A program made the position numbers and the translations under genes. From positions 1 through 43,107 of the forward strand of contig JAJDAQ010000013.1 of NCBI GenBank assembly GCA_029261815.1: 43,107 nt of DNA, read 5' to 3'. Positions 7,388-15,785 of the stretch are shown piece by piece (positions within the stretch are counted from its first letter, which is position 1; every line of letters begins with the position of its first letter). The notes below the pieces were generated by a model, which saw only the letters and a program-made list of their open reading frames with translations, did no database searches and was not told where the DNA came from. This DNA is from Deltaproteobacteria bacterium (GTDB lineage Bacteria; Myxococcota_A; UBA9160; UBA6930).

Positions 7388-7888
7388 ATGGCCAACAAAC
7401 TCGATTCGGGCGACGCGTTCCCGCGTGTGACCCTACAGCTGGCCGGCGGCGGAACGACGACGCTACCGGACGACCTCGAGACGCCCTACGGCGTCGTGCT
7501 CTTCTATCGCGGGCATTGGTGACCTTATTGCAGGCGCCAGTTGGTGGCCTTCGAAGAAAAGCAGGCTGAACTCCGCGAACTCGGCGTCAGCCTGTTCGCG
7601 GCAGCGGTGGACCCGGAAGAGAAGGTCCAGGAGATCGTGGACGGCGGCATCTCGTTCCCGATGGGCTTCGGTGTCGACCGCGCAACCGGAGACGCCCTCG
7701 GCGCCTGGTGGGACGAGCGTGGCGATTTCATCCAGCCGTCAGAGTTCGTGATCCGCCAGGATGGCATCGTCTTGCACTCGACGTACAGCGCGAGCCCGAT
7801 CGGGCGCACGGACCCGGGCGACGTGTTTTCGCTGTTGTCGTTCCTGGAGGCCCGCCGCAAGCGGAAGGCGGCCAAGAGCGAGAACTAA
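7388..7888 (+). CDS. Predicted selenoprotein 2: AhpC/TSA peroxiredoxin-like protein (Sec at residue 45)
   Basis: ATG 7388 to TAA 7888 is one 166-residue frame interrupted only by TGA 7520-7522. The context is 'VVLFYRGHW-U-PYCRRQLVAF', where AhpC/TSA relatives read RGxWCPYC, so Sec replaces the first active-site Cys and Cys48 remains (UxxC). Downstream sequence is normal for the family: 'LGVSLFAAAVDPEE', 'ISFPMGFGVDRATGDALGAW', 'PSEFVIRQDGIVLHSTYSASPIGR'. There is no signal peptide, so it should be cytoplasmic and reduce peroxides or disulfides. No clear ribosome site precedes ATG 7388; the start rests on family length. A conventional caller would keep only the part after the TGA and lose the active site. 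Sequencing error or a mutation is unlikely, because one base change would have to fall on the catalytic codon in two separate genes. Confidence 0.9.
7532..7550 (+). promoter_or_regulatory. Candidate bacterial SECIS hairpin of selenoprotein 2
   Basis: Counting from the base after the UGA, bases 10-12 pair with 26-28 and bases 13-16 pair with 21-24, with G25 bulged. The loop is AGUU, whose G sits 18 nt past the UGA. This is the spacing and apical-G arrangement expected of a bacterial SECIS. One pair is G-U; the stem is weaker than that of selenoprotein 1. Confidence 0.55.
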
Positions 7889-7936
7889 CCAATCGCGACC
7901 TGGCGTTCGAGCCGCATGCGATAGAAGGAACGGATC

Positions 7937-9019
7937 ATGGCGGCGGACTGGAACGCCTTGCGTGCCCCTCTGGGCGAATGGCTGAAACCGCGACTCGACG
8001 GTGCCGAAGACATCGACGTCGGGGACGTCGATGCGCATGGCAGCGGCTACTCGGCAGAGACACTGGTCGTCCCCTTGCGCGTGACCCGCGCAGGACGCAC
8101 GAACGACGAACGCGTGGTGCTCCGCAAGGAGGTCGACGAACCGGCCGTCTACCCGCAACAGGCGCCGGGCCTCGACATCGAAATCGAGATCCAGTTCCGC
8201 GCGATGGATCTCCTTACGCGCGCTTCCGAGGTACCGCTCGCGCCGCTCTACGGCTTCGAATCCGACCCCAGCGTCCTTGGAAGCCCATTCTTCGTCATGG
8301 GCTTCGTCGACGGACAAGTCCCGATCCTCGACCCCGCCTACACGAAGGAGGGCTACTTCGCGGAGGCCACGGCCGAACAACGCCATCGCATGCTGAATAC
8401 GGGCCTCGAAACCCTGGCCGATTTCCATCGCGTCCCTTGGCGGGAGGCGGGTTTCGAATGGCTGGTGCCGGAGGGGACCCGTCCCGGCGCCTCGGCACAG
8501 ACTGAACTCTGGGCCGCGTTCGCGGAACGGGAACTTCGCGGCCGGGTGCACCCCATCTTCGAAGCCGGCGTCGCGCATCTCCGCGCCCATCTTCCCGAGC
8601 AAGAAGACCTCTGCGTGAGTTGGGGCGACTCTCGTCCGGGCAACATCATCTGGCAGGACTTTCGTCCGGCGTGCCTCACCGACTTCGAGAACATCGCGAT
8701 CGGCCCGCCAGAACTGGATCTCGGGTGGTGGCTGATGTTTGATCGAACCTGCCACGAAGGTGTCAGCGCACCGCGCCTGCCCGGCGAACCGACCCGCGAC
8801 GAACAACGCGACATCTATGCCGAAGCTGCCGGCCGCACCCTTCCGGACATGCACTACTGGGAGGTGCTGGCCGCGATGCGGTACTGCGCGATCGTGGTCC
8901 GTGTGATGAACCGCTATGCCGAACGAGGCCTGATACCCGAGGATCACACGGTGTGGCGGAACAACCCGCCCACGACGGTCCTGGCGGAACTCCTCGAGAT
9001 GGACCCCGAAGCGAGCTAG
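7937..9019 (+). CDS. APH-fold phosphotransferase family protein
   Basis: This 360-residue protein belongs to the aminoglycoside phosphotransferase/choline kinase-like fold. The catalytic loop reads 'SWGDSRPGN' (228-236, catalytic Asp231) in place of the usual HGDxxxxN, and the metal-binding 'DFE' follows at 249-251. An N-terminal nucleotide-binding lobe includes 'VVLRKEV' with the ATP-contact Lys near residue 64. Members found beside acyl-CoA dehydrogenases are thought to phosphorylate small lipid-like or hydroxy substrates; antibiotic resistance is not implied. AAGGAA precedes ATG 7937. The gene is 48 bases after selenoprotein 2 and may share its transcript. Confidence 0.87.
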   Translation: MAADWNALRAPLGEWLKPRLDGAEDIDVGDVDAHGSGYSAETLVVPLRVTRAGRTNDERVVLRKEVDEPAVYPQQAPGLDIEIEIQFRAMDLLTRASEVPLAPLYGFESDPSVLGSPFFVMGFVDGQVPILDPAYTKEGYFAEATAEQRHRMLNTGLETLADFHRVPWREAGFEWLVPEGTRPGASAQTELWAAFAERELRGRVHPIFEAGVAHLRAHLPEQEDLCVSWGDSRPGNIIWQDFRPACLTDFENIAIGPPELDLGWWLMFDRTCHEGVSAPRLPGEPTRDEQRDIYAEAAGRTLPDMHYWEVLAAMRYCAIVVRVMNRYAERGLIPEDHTVWRNNPPTTVLAELLEMDPEAS

Positions 9020-9035
9020 GGCCACCTGGCCGCCG

Positions 9036-9064
9036 TTGACGCCCCTGGGGCCGCGCTCTAGCTT
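9036..9064 (+). promoter_or_regulatory. Sigma-70-type promoter of tRNA-His
   Basis: TTGACG (9036-9041) and TAGCTT (9059-9064) are separated by 17 bases. The expected start near 9071 lies just before the tRNA 5' end. Both boxes are close to consensus and the spacing is ideal. Confidence 0.7.
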
Positions 9065-9076
9065 CCTCCGTCCTGC

Positions 9077-9154
<78 letters not shown>

Positions 9155-9216
9155 GCAGGACCCTCCAGGGGGCTTTCCACGGGCCAACGGGCCAAGCTCG
9201 CGGCTACGCTTGGCAG

Positions 9217-10920
9217 ATGCCCGACTTCGACGTTGCGATTCGCGGTGGAACCGTCCTCGACGGACTTCGAACGCCGCGCTTCCGGTCCGACATCGGCATC
9301 CGCGACGGCCGGATCGCGCGGATCGGCCCCGTCGGCGCAAAGGAAGCCCATCGCGTCATCGACGCCTCCGGGCTGTTCGTCTGTCCGGGCTTCGTCGACC
9401 TCCACACGCACTTCGACTCCCAGATCTTCTGGGACCCGTACTGCACGATCTCGGGTTGGCACGGTGTCACGTCGGTAGCGATCGGGAACTGTGGCTTCGG
9501 CTTCGCGCCCGTCCATCCGGCGGACCGCGAGCGCGCGATGCTGACAATGGAGCGGAACGAGGCCGTTCGTGCGGAGACCATGGCCGCCGGTATGCCGTGG
9601 GACTGGGAGACCTACCCCGAATTCCTCGACAGCCTGTCACGAACGCCCAAGGGCGTGAACGTGGTCTCCTATGTCGGGCTCAACCCGTTGATGACCTACG
9701 TGATGGGGCTCGAAGCCGCGAAGAACCGCCCGGCGAACGCGACCGAACGCGCGGAGATGGCCCGCCTGCTGTCCGAGGCGATGGATCACGGTGCCTGCGG
9801 ATTCTCGGCGCAGCTTCTCGGCCCGAACAGTGTGCAACGTGACTACGACGGCACGCCCATGATCACGGACACGATGTCCCACGACGACCTGCTCTTCTTC
9901 GCCAGCGTCCTGAAGAGAAAAGGACGCGGCATCATCCAGGTGATCGGCGCGGACTTCGCGCTGACCGAGAAGTTATGCGAAGCCAGCGGCGGCCCGGTCG
10001 TCTGGAACGCGATCGTGCTCGCCGCCGACCAACACGGAAATACCTACGCGGCCTATCAAGACGTCCTGGACTGGCTGGCAGACGCGAATGCACGTGGGCT
10101 GCAGATCTTCGGCCAGGCGTTGACGTGTCAGAACAACTACGAGTTCTCGATGGATGAGTGGAACCTGTTCGATTCGATCCCAGCGTGGCGCGACGTCACC
10201 ACGGGGACGCCGCAAGAACGGGCAGCCAAGATGCGCGATCCGGCACGCCGCGCTGCCATCAAGGACGTTTTTCGTGCGGGCCAGACAGTGGTCGGCGCCA
10301 CGGTGACGGCGATCCCGGAACTGATCCTGGCGGATGCCGCGAACCCCGCACTTCAGTCGGACATCGGCTTCTCGATTGCCGAGATCGCGGCGCGGCGGGA
10401 TACCCACCCCATCGACGCCTTCCTCGATCTCTCGCTCGCCGATCAACTTCGCGCCCGCTTCGTCACCCCGCCCCAGAAGATCGACATGGACGCGATGCGC
10501 AAGGTCGTCAACTCGCCCTACGCGCTCCCGGGCGTGTCGGACGGCGGTGCCCACATGAAGTTCGTCACCCTCGGTCGCTATCCGACCGAGTTCCTGGCGT
10601 CGCTGGTCCGCGACAACGGCCTCATGGAGCTCGAGGAAGCCCACTGGCGACTCTCGGCCTATCCGGCACAGGCGGCTGGCTTCCGTGAACGCGGCTTCCT
10701 CCAAGAAGGCGCTCCCGCCGACATCCTGGTCTACGACCTCGATGCGCTCGAGATCTTGCCGGCCGAGCGCCTCTACGACTTCCCGGCCGGCGACTGGCGG
10801 CTCTCCCAGAAGGCGCGCGGCTACCGGGCCACCCTCGTGAACGGCCAGGTCACCTTCGATGACGGCGAGTGCACTTCGGCGACGCCCGGTCACCTGCTCC
10901 GGCACGGCACCACCGGCTGA
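9217..10920 (+). CDS. D-aminoacylase-type amidohydrolase
   Basis: The product is 567 residues from ATG 9217; earlier in-frame codons run through the tRNA gene and were rejected. The N-terminal beta-sandwich starts 'FDVAIRGGTVLDG'. Metal-binding HTHFD lies at 63-67, and 'GNCGFGFAP' carries the conserved Cys92 of N-acyl-D-amino-acid deacylases. 'VSDGGAHMKF' holds the late catalytic Asp, and 'ADILVYDLDALE' starts the returning sandwich domain. Such enzymes hydrolyse amide bonds of N-acylated substrates with one or two metals in the cytoplasm. No signal peptide was seen. This lineage of long amidohydrolases has many uncharacterised members, so the substrate remains open. Confidence 0.9.
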   Translation: MPDFDVAIRGGTVLDGLRTPRFRSDIGIRDGRIARIGPVGAKEAHRVIDASGLFVCPGFVDLHTHFDSQIFWDPYCTISGWHGVTSVAIGNCGFGFAPVHPADRERAMLTMERNEAVRAETMAAGMPWDWETYPEFLDSLSRTPKGVNVVSYVGLNPLMTYVMGLEAAKNRPANATERAEMARLLSEAMDHGACGFSAQLLGPNSVQRDYDGTPMITDTMSHDDLLFFASVLKRKGRGIIQVIGADFALTEKLCEASGGPVVWNAIVLAADQHGNTYAAYQDVLDWLADANARGLQIFGQALTCQNNYEFSMDEWNLFDSIPAWRDVTTGTPQERAAKMRDPARRAAIKDVFRAGQTVVGATVTAIPELILADAANPALQSDIGFSIAEIAARRDTHPIDAFLDLSLADQLRARFVTPPQKIDMDAMRKVVNSPYALPGVSDGGAHMKFVTLGRYPTEFLASLVRDNGLMELEEAHWRLSAYPAQAAGFRERGFLQEGAPADILVYDLDALEILPAERLYDFPAGDWRLSQKARGYRATLVNGQVTFDDGECTSATPGHLLRHGTTG

Positions 10921-10932
10921 CCGTGCCCGACG

Positions 10933-12111
10933 CTAGGCGACCTCGAAGAGCCCAGCCGCGCCCATGCCACCACCGACGCACATCGTCACGACGGCGTACC
11001 GTTCACCGCGACGCTTCGCCTCGATCAGGGCATGGCCCACCATGCGCGTGCCGCTCATTCCGTACGGGTGGCCGATCGAGATCGCGCCGCCGTTCACGTT
11101 GAGCTTCTCGTCCGGGATCCCGAGCTGGTCGCGGCAGTAGATCACCTGGCAGGCGAAGGCTTCGTTCAGTTCCCAGACGCCGATGTCATCCATCGAAACG
11201 CCATTCTTCTCGAGCAACTTCGGAATCGCGTAGACGGGACCGATGCCCATCTCGTCGGGCTCGCAGCCAGCGACCGCCATCCCGCGATAGATCCCGAGCG
11301 GCGTGAGCCCACGCTTCTCGGCCAGCGTGCTCTCCATCAGGATGCACGCCGCAGCGCCGTCGCTGAGCTGGCTGGCGTTTCCGGCCGTGATGCAGCCTCC
11401 AAACACCGGCGGCAGGGCTGAAAGACCATCGAGGGTCGTTCCGGGTCGGTTGCACTCATCGCGCTCGAGCGTGATTTCTTCGTTCGACGTTTCGCCCGTC
11501 GCCTTGTCGGTCAGGACCTTCGTCACCGTGCACGGAACGATCTCGTCGTCGAACAGGCCGTTCTGCTGGGCTGCCGCCGTTCGCTCCTGGCTGGTCAGGC
11601 TGTAGGCGTCCTGCACTTCGCGCGAGATCTCGTAGCGCTTGCTCACCACCTCGGCGGTCTGGATCATTGACATGTAGACCGCGGGCGCGTGCGCCAGGAC
11701 ATTGTCGTCCTGCGCTCGGAAGCCGTTCATGTTCGCGTTCTGCACAAGGCTGATCGAGTCGAGACCGCCGGCCGCCACGACATCCATGCCGTCGGCCATG
11801 ATCTGCTTCGCCGCCATCGAGACGCTCATCAGCCCCGACGAGCACTGGCGATCCACACTCTGGCCGGGCACCGCCACTGGCAACCTGGCGCCCATCGCCA
11901 CCTGTCGCCCGATGTTGAAACCCGAGGTGCCCTGCTGGAGTGCGGCGCCGACGATCACGTCCTCGATCTCGGCAGGGTCGACGCCGGCCCGTTCGATCGC
12001 GGCGTTCATGGCCAGCGCTCCCAGCGTCGGCGAGGTGGTGTCGTTGAAGGCGCCTCGGTAGGCCTTGCCAATCGGGGTCCGGGCAGTGGAAACGATGACG
12101 GCTTCGCGCAT
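10933..12111 (-). CDS. Acetyl-CoA acyltransferase / thiolase
   Basis: The 392-residue protein has the normal thiolase length. It carries the three catalytic elements: nucleophile Cys90 in 'DRQCSSGL', His348 in '[10 protein letters not shown]', and Cys378 in '[10 protein letters not shown]'. It should cleave 3-ketoacyl-CoA with CoA (beta-oxidation) or run in the condensing direction. The start is ATG 12111 with GAGGAAG ahead of it; the frame runs to 12213, but that extension has no thiolase character. It is a single minus-strand gene that converges on the amidohydrolase with a 12-base gap and is divergent from the GST-like gene. Confidence 0.96.
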   Translation of the reverse strand: MREAVIVSTARTPIGKAYRGAFNDTTSPTLGALAMNAAIERAGVDPAEIEDVIVGAALQQGTSGFNIGRQVAMGARLPVAVPGQSVDRQCSSGLMSVSMAAKQIMADGMDVVAAGGLDSISLVQNANMNGFRAQDDNVLAHAPAVYMSMIQTAEVVSKRYEISREVQDAYSLTSQERTAAAQQNGLFDDEIVPCTVTKVLTDKATGETSNEEITLERDECNRPGTTLDGLSALPPVFGGCITAGNASQLSDGAAACILMESTLAEKRGLTPLGIYRGMAVAGCEPDEMGIGPVYAIPKLLEKNGVSMDDIGVWELNEAFACQVIYCRDQLGIPDEKLNVNGGAISIGHPYGMSGTRMVGHALIEAKRRGERYAVVTMCVGGGMGAAGLFEVA

Positions 12112-12241
12112 GTCGGGATCTTCCTCGGTGGGTGCGAGAGGTGGAAATTTCGGCAGAGAATGTGTCACTTTCTCCGCCAGCGGAATGCTGACATTCCGTC
12201 CGCCTCCAGACAAGGGCGCTCGCCGCCCACGGCAGGAACCG
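12112..12241. promoter_or_regulatory. Divergent intergenic region (thiolase / GST-like)
   Basis: This 130-base gap must contain promoters for both flanking genes. Ribosome sites are visible at each side (GAGGAAG on the minus strand, CAGGAA on the plus strand). I found no clear -35/-10 pair or palindrome. Confidence 0.35.
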
Positions 12242-13618
12242 ATGTATCGCCTCTTCAGTTGGGAACTCAGCTACTTCTCCGGCAAGGTCCGCGCCTACCT
12301 CCGCTACAAGCAGCGGATGGGCGGGCTCGAACCCGGCTTCGAGGACATCCTGGCCACGCCCGAACTGCTGGATGGCCTGCTGACGCAGCGGTCCGGCTCA
12401 CCCGCGGTCCCTCAACTCCTGGCTCCGGACGGAACCTGGATCCAGGACTCAAGCGAGATCATCGACTTCGTCGAGGCGCAGCATCCCGCGCCGCTCGTGA
12501 GCCCCAACCCGGCCACACATCCGAGGCAAGCGGTCGCCTCCTATCTGCTCGAACTCCTGGCGGACGAATGGACGGTCGTTCCGGCATTCTGGCAGCGCTG
12601 GTTCTTCAGCGAGGACGGGCGTTCTCCGAGCCACCGCGGTTTCAACGAACAGCAGTGGGGCTCCGTTTTCGCCGCCGGTGCGCCCGGCAATGAACGCCGG
12701 GCGGCGGGGGCAATGATCTTCGACCAGATGTTCAACATCTCCGAGTCTCGCACGAACCCACGAGGGGTTTATCTGGGCCTGAGAGCGATGGGCGTCAGCG
12801 AGGAAACCGAACCGGCCTGGCAGGCCAGCCAACATCGTCTCCTCGAACGGCTCGATGCGCACTTCTCGGCGCACGACTACGTGCTCGGCGGTCGCCCTTC
12901 CCTGGGCGATTTCGGGCTCCTCGGCCCGCTCTACGCCCACCTCTATCGAGACGCGGTGCCGGGCTTCGTCTTGCGCACGCACTTTCCGATCCTGTGCGAG
13001 TGGATCGAACGAACCAACGGAGAGGGCTGCGTCACGTCCCGCACCTATGACCAGAAGCTCTACTCACTGGACGATGCCGGAGAACTCGTCGGCCGCCCTG
13101 CCAACGGCGACGGTGCTGATTGGTTGCCCGACGACGCGATTCCCGGAACGCTCCTCCCGGTCCTCTCGCTCTTCTTCGAGGAGATGTGGCCCGTCCTCAA
13201 GGACTCCATGCGGACGTTGACGGCGTTCTGCGACAGCGACGCGCACGTACGTGGCGAGGAGCTCCCGGGCAAGACGTTCAGCCCGACTCCTGGATTCGAG
13301 CAACATCAGATGGGCGACGGCGCGTTGACCCACGCGTTCACCATCGGCGGGATCGAAGCCCGGCGAATGGTCGTTCCCTACCAGATGTGGATGCTAGGCC
13401 GGCTGCAAGCCGTCATCGACGTCGCGACCAAAACGAGCGACGGCCGAGCAGCCCTCTCGGAACTGCTCGGCCGCATCGATGGCGCGAGCGAGCTTCTCAC
13501 TCTGGGCGACCGCTTGGCCGGCTGCCGTGTGGAGAAGCGTCGGTCGCTGCTCTACTCGGAGCCGGCGGCTTCCTGCGCTGCTTCGGCTTCCTTCTCAGCA
13601 GCACGACGCGCCTTGTAG
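12242..13618 (+). CDS. Glutathione S-transferase-like protein with long C-terminal extension
   Basis: This is a 458-residue protein with an AGGAA site before ATG 12242. The first 80 residues form a GST-type thioredoxin fold: '[20 protein letters not shown]', then '[27 protein letters not shown]', which holds the cis-Pro and the Gln-Asp-Ser glutathione contact. A helical GST C-domain follows with '[22 protein letters not shown]'. Typical GSTs have 200-230 residues, so the region after about 270 is an added domain of unknown function. The role is likely glutathione-dependent detoxification or conjugate handling. The last 22 codons run antisense into the secreted-protein gene that ends at 13552, a 67-base overlap of convergent genes. 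Confidence 0.82.
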   Translation: MYRLFSWELSYFSGKVRAYLRYKQRMGGLEPGFEDILATPELLDGLLTQRSGSPAVPQLLAPDGTWIQDSSEIIDFVEAQHPAPLVSPNPATHPRQAVASYLLELLADEWTVVPAFWQRWFFSEDGRSPSHRGFNEQQWGSVFAAGAPGNERRAAGAMIFDQMFNISESRTNPRGVYLGLRAMGVSEETEPAWQASQHRLLERLDAHFSAHDYVLGGRPSLGDFGLLGPLYAHLYRDAVPGFVLRTHFPILCEWIERTNGEGCVTSRTYDQKLYSLDDAGELVGRPANGDGADWLPDDAIPGTLLPVLSLFFEEMWPVLKDSMRTLTAFCDSDAHVRGEELPGKTFSPTPGFEQHQMGDGALTHAFTIGGIEARRMVVPYQMWMLGRLQAVIDVATKTSDGRAALSELLGRIDGASELLTLGDRLAGCRVEKRRSLLYSEPAASCAASASFSAARRAL

Positions 13619-13986
13619 GCCTTCAGCGACGCATTGAAGTCGGCCGCGGTCGCTTCCATCTTGTCGACCATGCCGTTATGCGACTGGATCAGGGCGAGTT
13701 CGGCTTCGCCTTCATCCAGCTGCTCGTCGGTCAGGTTGTCGGTCGCCGCATCGAGGCAGTCGGTGTAGTCGGTGCCAGCGGCCATGTAGGCCTTCACCGC
13801 GGCAGCCGCTTCCTTGAGTTCCGGCGCGGTCACGGTGTCGGCCGGCGGAATCACGGGTGCGGTCGGTTCGACGCAGCCATGGTCCGGCGCAGCGGCAGCC
13901 GCTTCGCCTTCTTCATGGTGTGCGGCTGATGCCGAAATGGCGAGAAGAACGGTCAGAACAAAGACGAGACTGGAAATGAGACGCAT
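13552..13986 (-). CDS. Small secreted protein, unknown function
   Basis: The 144-residue product starts at ATG 13986 behind a strong GGAGGG site. Residues 1-21 form a Sec signal peptide ('SLVFVLTVLLAISASAA'), and the mature chain would begin near 'HHEEGEAAAA'. It is acidic and Ala-rich with two Cys (mature region 'DHGCVEP' and 'TDYTDCLDAA'), which could form one disulfide, and the C-terminal third is predicted helical or coiled ('[20 protein letters not shown]'). I do not recognise the family. The frame extends to 14106, but the signal peptide and ribosome site fix the start. Confidence 0.85.
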   Translation of the reverse strand: MRLISSLVFVLTVLLAISASAAHHEEGEAAAAAPDHGCVEPTAPVIPPADTVTAPELKEAAAAVKAYMAAGTDYTDCLDAATDNLTDEQLDEGEAELALIQSHNGMVDKMEATAADFNASLKAYKARRAAEKEAEAAQEAAGSE

Positions 13987-14117
13987 GGAACCCTCCTGGA
14001 GGCAGGCATTGTAACCGCGCCGCGGAGCGGCCGGCCACAGTTTCCCCGGGCAACCCGGAGCTCGCACTTCGACGCAGAGCAGCGCACACTGATTCATTCG
14101 CCGCATCCAGGAACCTC

Positions 14118-15377
14118 ATGACCGATCCCGCCGCCCCGATCCGAATCACCGACCTCGCCGCCCCTGAACTCTCGGACGCCCAGAAGGGCGCGATCGCCTA
14201 TGGCAACGCGCAGCAGTTCGACTTCTCGATGGACGCTGTGCTGGGCGCAGCCATGGCGAACACGGGCCTCGACGACTTCGGCGCAGAGGATTTTCGCGAG
14301 CGATTGGCCGTCTGGCTCCAAGCCGTGGAGGAAGATTCCGGTCTCAACGGGATCGGGCGACTTTCGGTCCATGGTCACGTCGTCCGGGTACTCGCAAACC
14401 GTTTACGTTTCGAGGATCTGCTGAAACGCCACCCCGAGATTCTCGACGAGGAGGTGCGCGAGCCCATCATCGTGGCCGGCCTCCCTCGCTCGGGCACCAC
14501 GCACCTGCTGAACCTGATGTCGGCGGACGCGCGGCTCCGGTCGCTGCCGTACTGGGAGAGCATGGAGCCGATTCCGGTCCGAGGAGAGGGGCCGGGCCGC
14601 GATGGACGGGATCCGCGGTATGTCCGCTGCCAACAGTCCTACGAGATGCAGATCGCCCAGATGCCGCTCCTGCGCGCCATGCACGATATGCCGCCTGAGC
14701 ACATCCACGAGGAAATCGAACTCCTCGAGATGGACTTCGCCACCTACAACGTCGAATGGCTCGCACGCGTCCCCCGCTGGCGCGACTACTACTACGACCT
14801 CGACATGGCCGTGCACTTCGAATATCTGCGCAACGTCCTGAAAGCGCTGCAGTGGATGCGCGGACCGCGACGCTGGGTACTGAAGTGCCCGCAGCACCTC
14901 GAATGGCTGCCTCAACTCGCCGCCGCATTCCCCGACGCCACGATCGCGGTCACGCATCGTGACCCGGTCGCGGTCATCCAGTCAGCGATCACGATGTTGG
15001 GCTACGGCGACCGTTCGCGCCGGAACCATGTCGATCTCGACGAACTGGCCGAGTACTGGATCGCCCGCATCCATCGGCTGTTGGCCGCTTGTGTGCGCGA
15101 CCGCGACCAGCTCTCCGACGACAGGAGCGTCGACGTCCTTTTTCACGAGTTCATGGCCGACGACATCGGTACGGTCGGCAACATCTACGCGAAGGCCGGT
15201 CTCCCGCTCGACGATGCAGCGCGTGCCCAACTCCAGGGCCATATGGACCAACACCCGCGCGGAAAATTCGGCAAGGTGCTCTACGACCTGAAAGCCGACT
15301 TCGGACTCGACCCCGCCGCGGTTCGAAAGCGCTTCGACTTCTACTTCGACCGCTTCGACGTCCGCCCAGAGGTCTAG
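14118..15377 (+). CDS. Sulfotransferase family protein 1
   Basis: The 419-residue protein has the PAPS 5'-phosphosulfate loop 'GLPRSGTTHL' at 121-130. The 3'-phosphate region is around 'VTHRDPVAVIQS' and 'LGYGDRSRRNHVD', and the C-terminal part has 'FGKVLYDLKADFGLD'. Such enzymes move sulfate from PAPS to a hydroxyl of a lipid, sterol or sugar. An N-terminal 110-residue helical domain precedes the fold, as in other long bacterial members. The acceptor cannot be deduced. CAGGAA precedes ATG 14118. Its TAG interlocks with that of the next minus-strand gene (CTAG). Confidence 0.9.
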   Translation: MTDPAAPIRITDLAAPELSDAQKGAIAYGNAQQFDFSMDAVLGAAMANTGLDDFGAEDFRERLAVWLQAVEEDSGLNGIGRLSVHGHVVRVLANRLRFEDLLKRHPEILDEEVREPIIVAGLPRSGTTHLLNLMSADARLRSLPYWESMEPIPVRGEGPGRDGRDPRYVRCQQSYEMQIAQMPLLRAMHDMPPEHIHEEIELLEMDFATYNVEWLARVPRWRDYYYDLDMAVHFEYLRNVLKALQWMRGPRRWVLKCPQHLEWLPQLAAAFPDATIAVTHRDPVAVIQSAITMLGYGDRSRRNHVDLDELAEYWIARIHRLLAACVRDRDQLSDDRSVDVLFHEFMADDIGTVGNIYAKAGLPLDDAARAQLQGHMDQHPRGKFGKVLYDLKADFGLDPAAVRKRFDFYFDRFDVRPEV

Positions 15378-15784
15378 TCGGAAGGCGTCGCCTTCAGCTG
15401 GTCCAGGAACCTCACCGAATCCATCATCTCCCAGACCTCGGTGAGGAGACCGTCTTCGATCCGTGCGAAGAACGCATAGCTGTTCTCGTAGGGCATCCCG
15501 CGCTTGGTGGTTCCACGAAGCGTCGCGCGGCAACCGGCCTGCCCATCCTGCACCATCACCTGACCGAACTCGATCGAGAGCGTGCCCTCTTCGTAGTACG
15601 GGGCGGCGCCGTTGCGGACGAATTCCATCGCCGCTTCGCGCCCCTCCATGGGCGGTTGCTTCGCAAACGGGGGCCAGTGCCACACCACGTCCGCGGCCAA
15701 CCGCGGCTCGCATCGCTCCGGTCTTCGTTCGATCATATCGGCCAGGAACTGCTGGAAGTTGGCACGGTCATTGGTGTCGGACAC
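15374..15784 (-). CDS. NTF2/SnoaL-like fold protein
   Basis: The product is 136 residues, starting at GTG 15784 right after the preceding gene's stop with a strong GGAGG site. The frame extends upstream to 15964, but that part is antisense-like inside the amidohydrolase. Features of the fold are the N-terminal helix 'NFQQFLADMIERRPE', 'LAADVVWHWPPFAKQPPMEGREAAMEF', and the strand-rich end 'FFARIEDGLLTEVWEMMDSVRF', matching SnoaL-like ester or ketone isomerase-fold proteins. The function is unknown. It is downstream of, and coupled to, the TIM-barrel amidohydrolase, so it may act on a product of that enzyme. Confidence 0.85.
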   Translation of the reverse strand: MSDTNDRANFQQFLADMIERRPERCEPRLAADVVWHWPPFAKQPPMEGREAAMEFVRNGAAPYYEEGTLSIEFGQVMVQDGQAGCRATLRGTTKRGMPYENSYAFFARIEDGLLTEVWEMMDSVRFLDQLKATPSD

Positions 15785-15785
15785 T

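Noticed and set aside
7739..9025. A 428-codon open frame on the minus strand
   Set aside because: It is antisense to the APH-fold phosphotransferase and the selenoprotein, and has Arg/Gly/Ala-rich composition typical of antisense frames in GC-rich DNA. No family similarity was seen.
9155..9216. Terminator or attachment site after tRNA-His
   Set aside because: A short direct repeat (ACGGGCCA twice) and a weak hairpin are present, but there is no integrase gene, no duplicated tRNA end and no T-run.
9973..10905. A 310-codon open frame on the minus strand
   Set aside because: Antisense to the D-aminoacylase-type gene, whose HTHFD and Cys92 motifs are complete.
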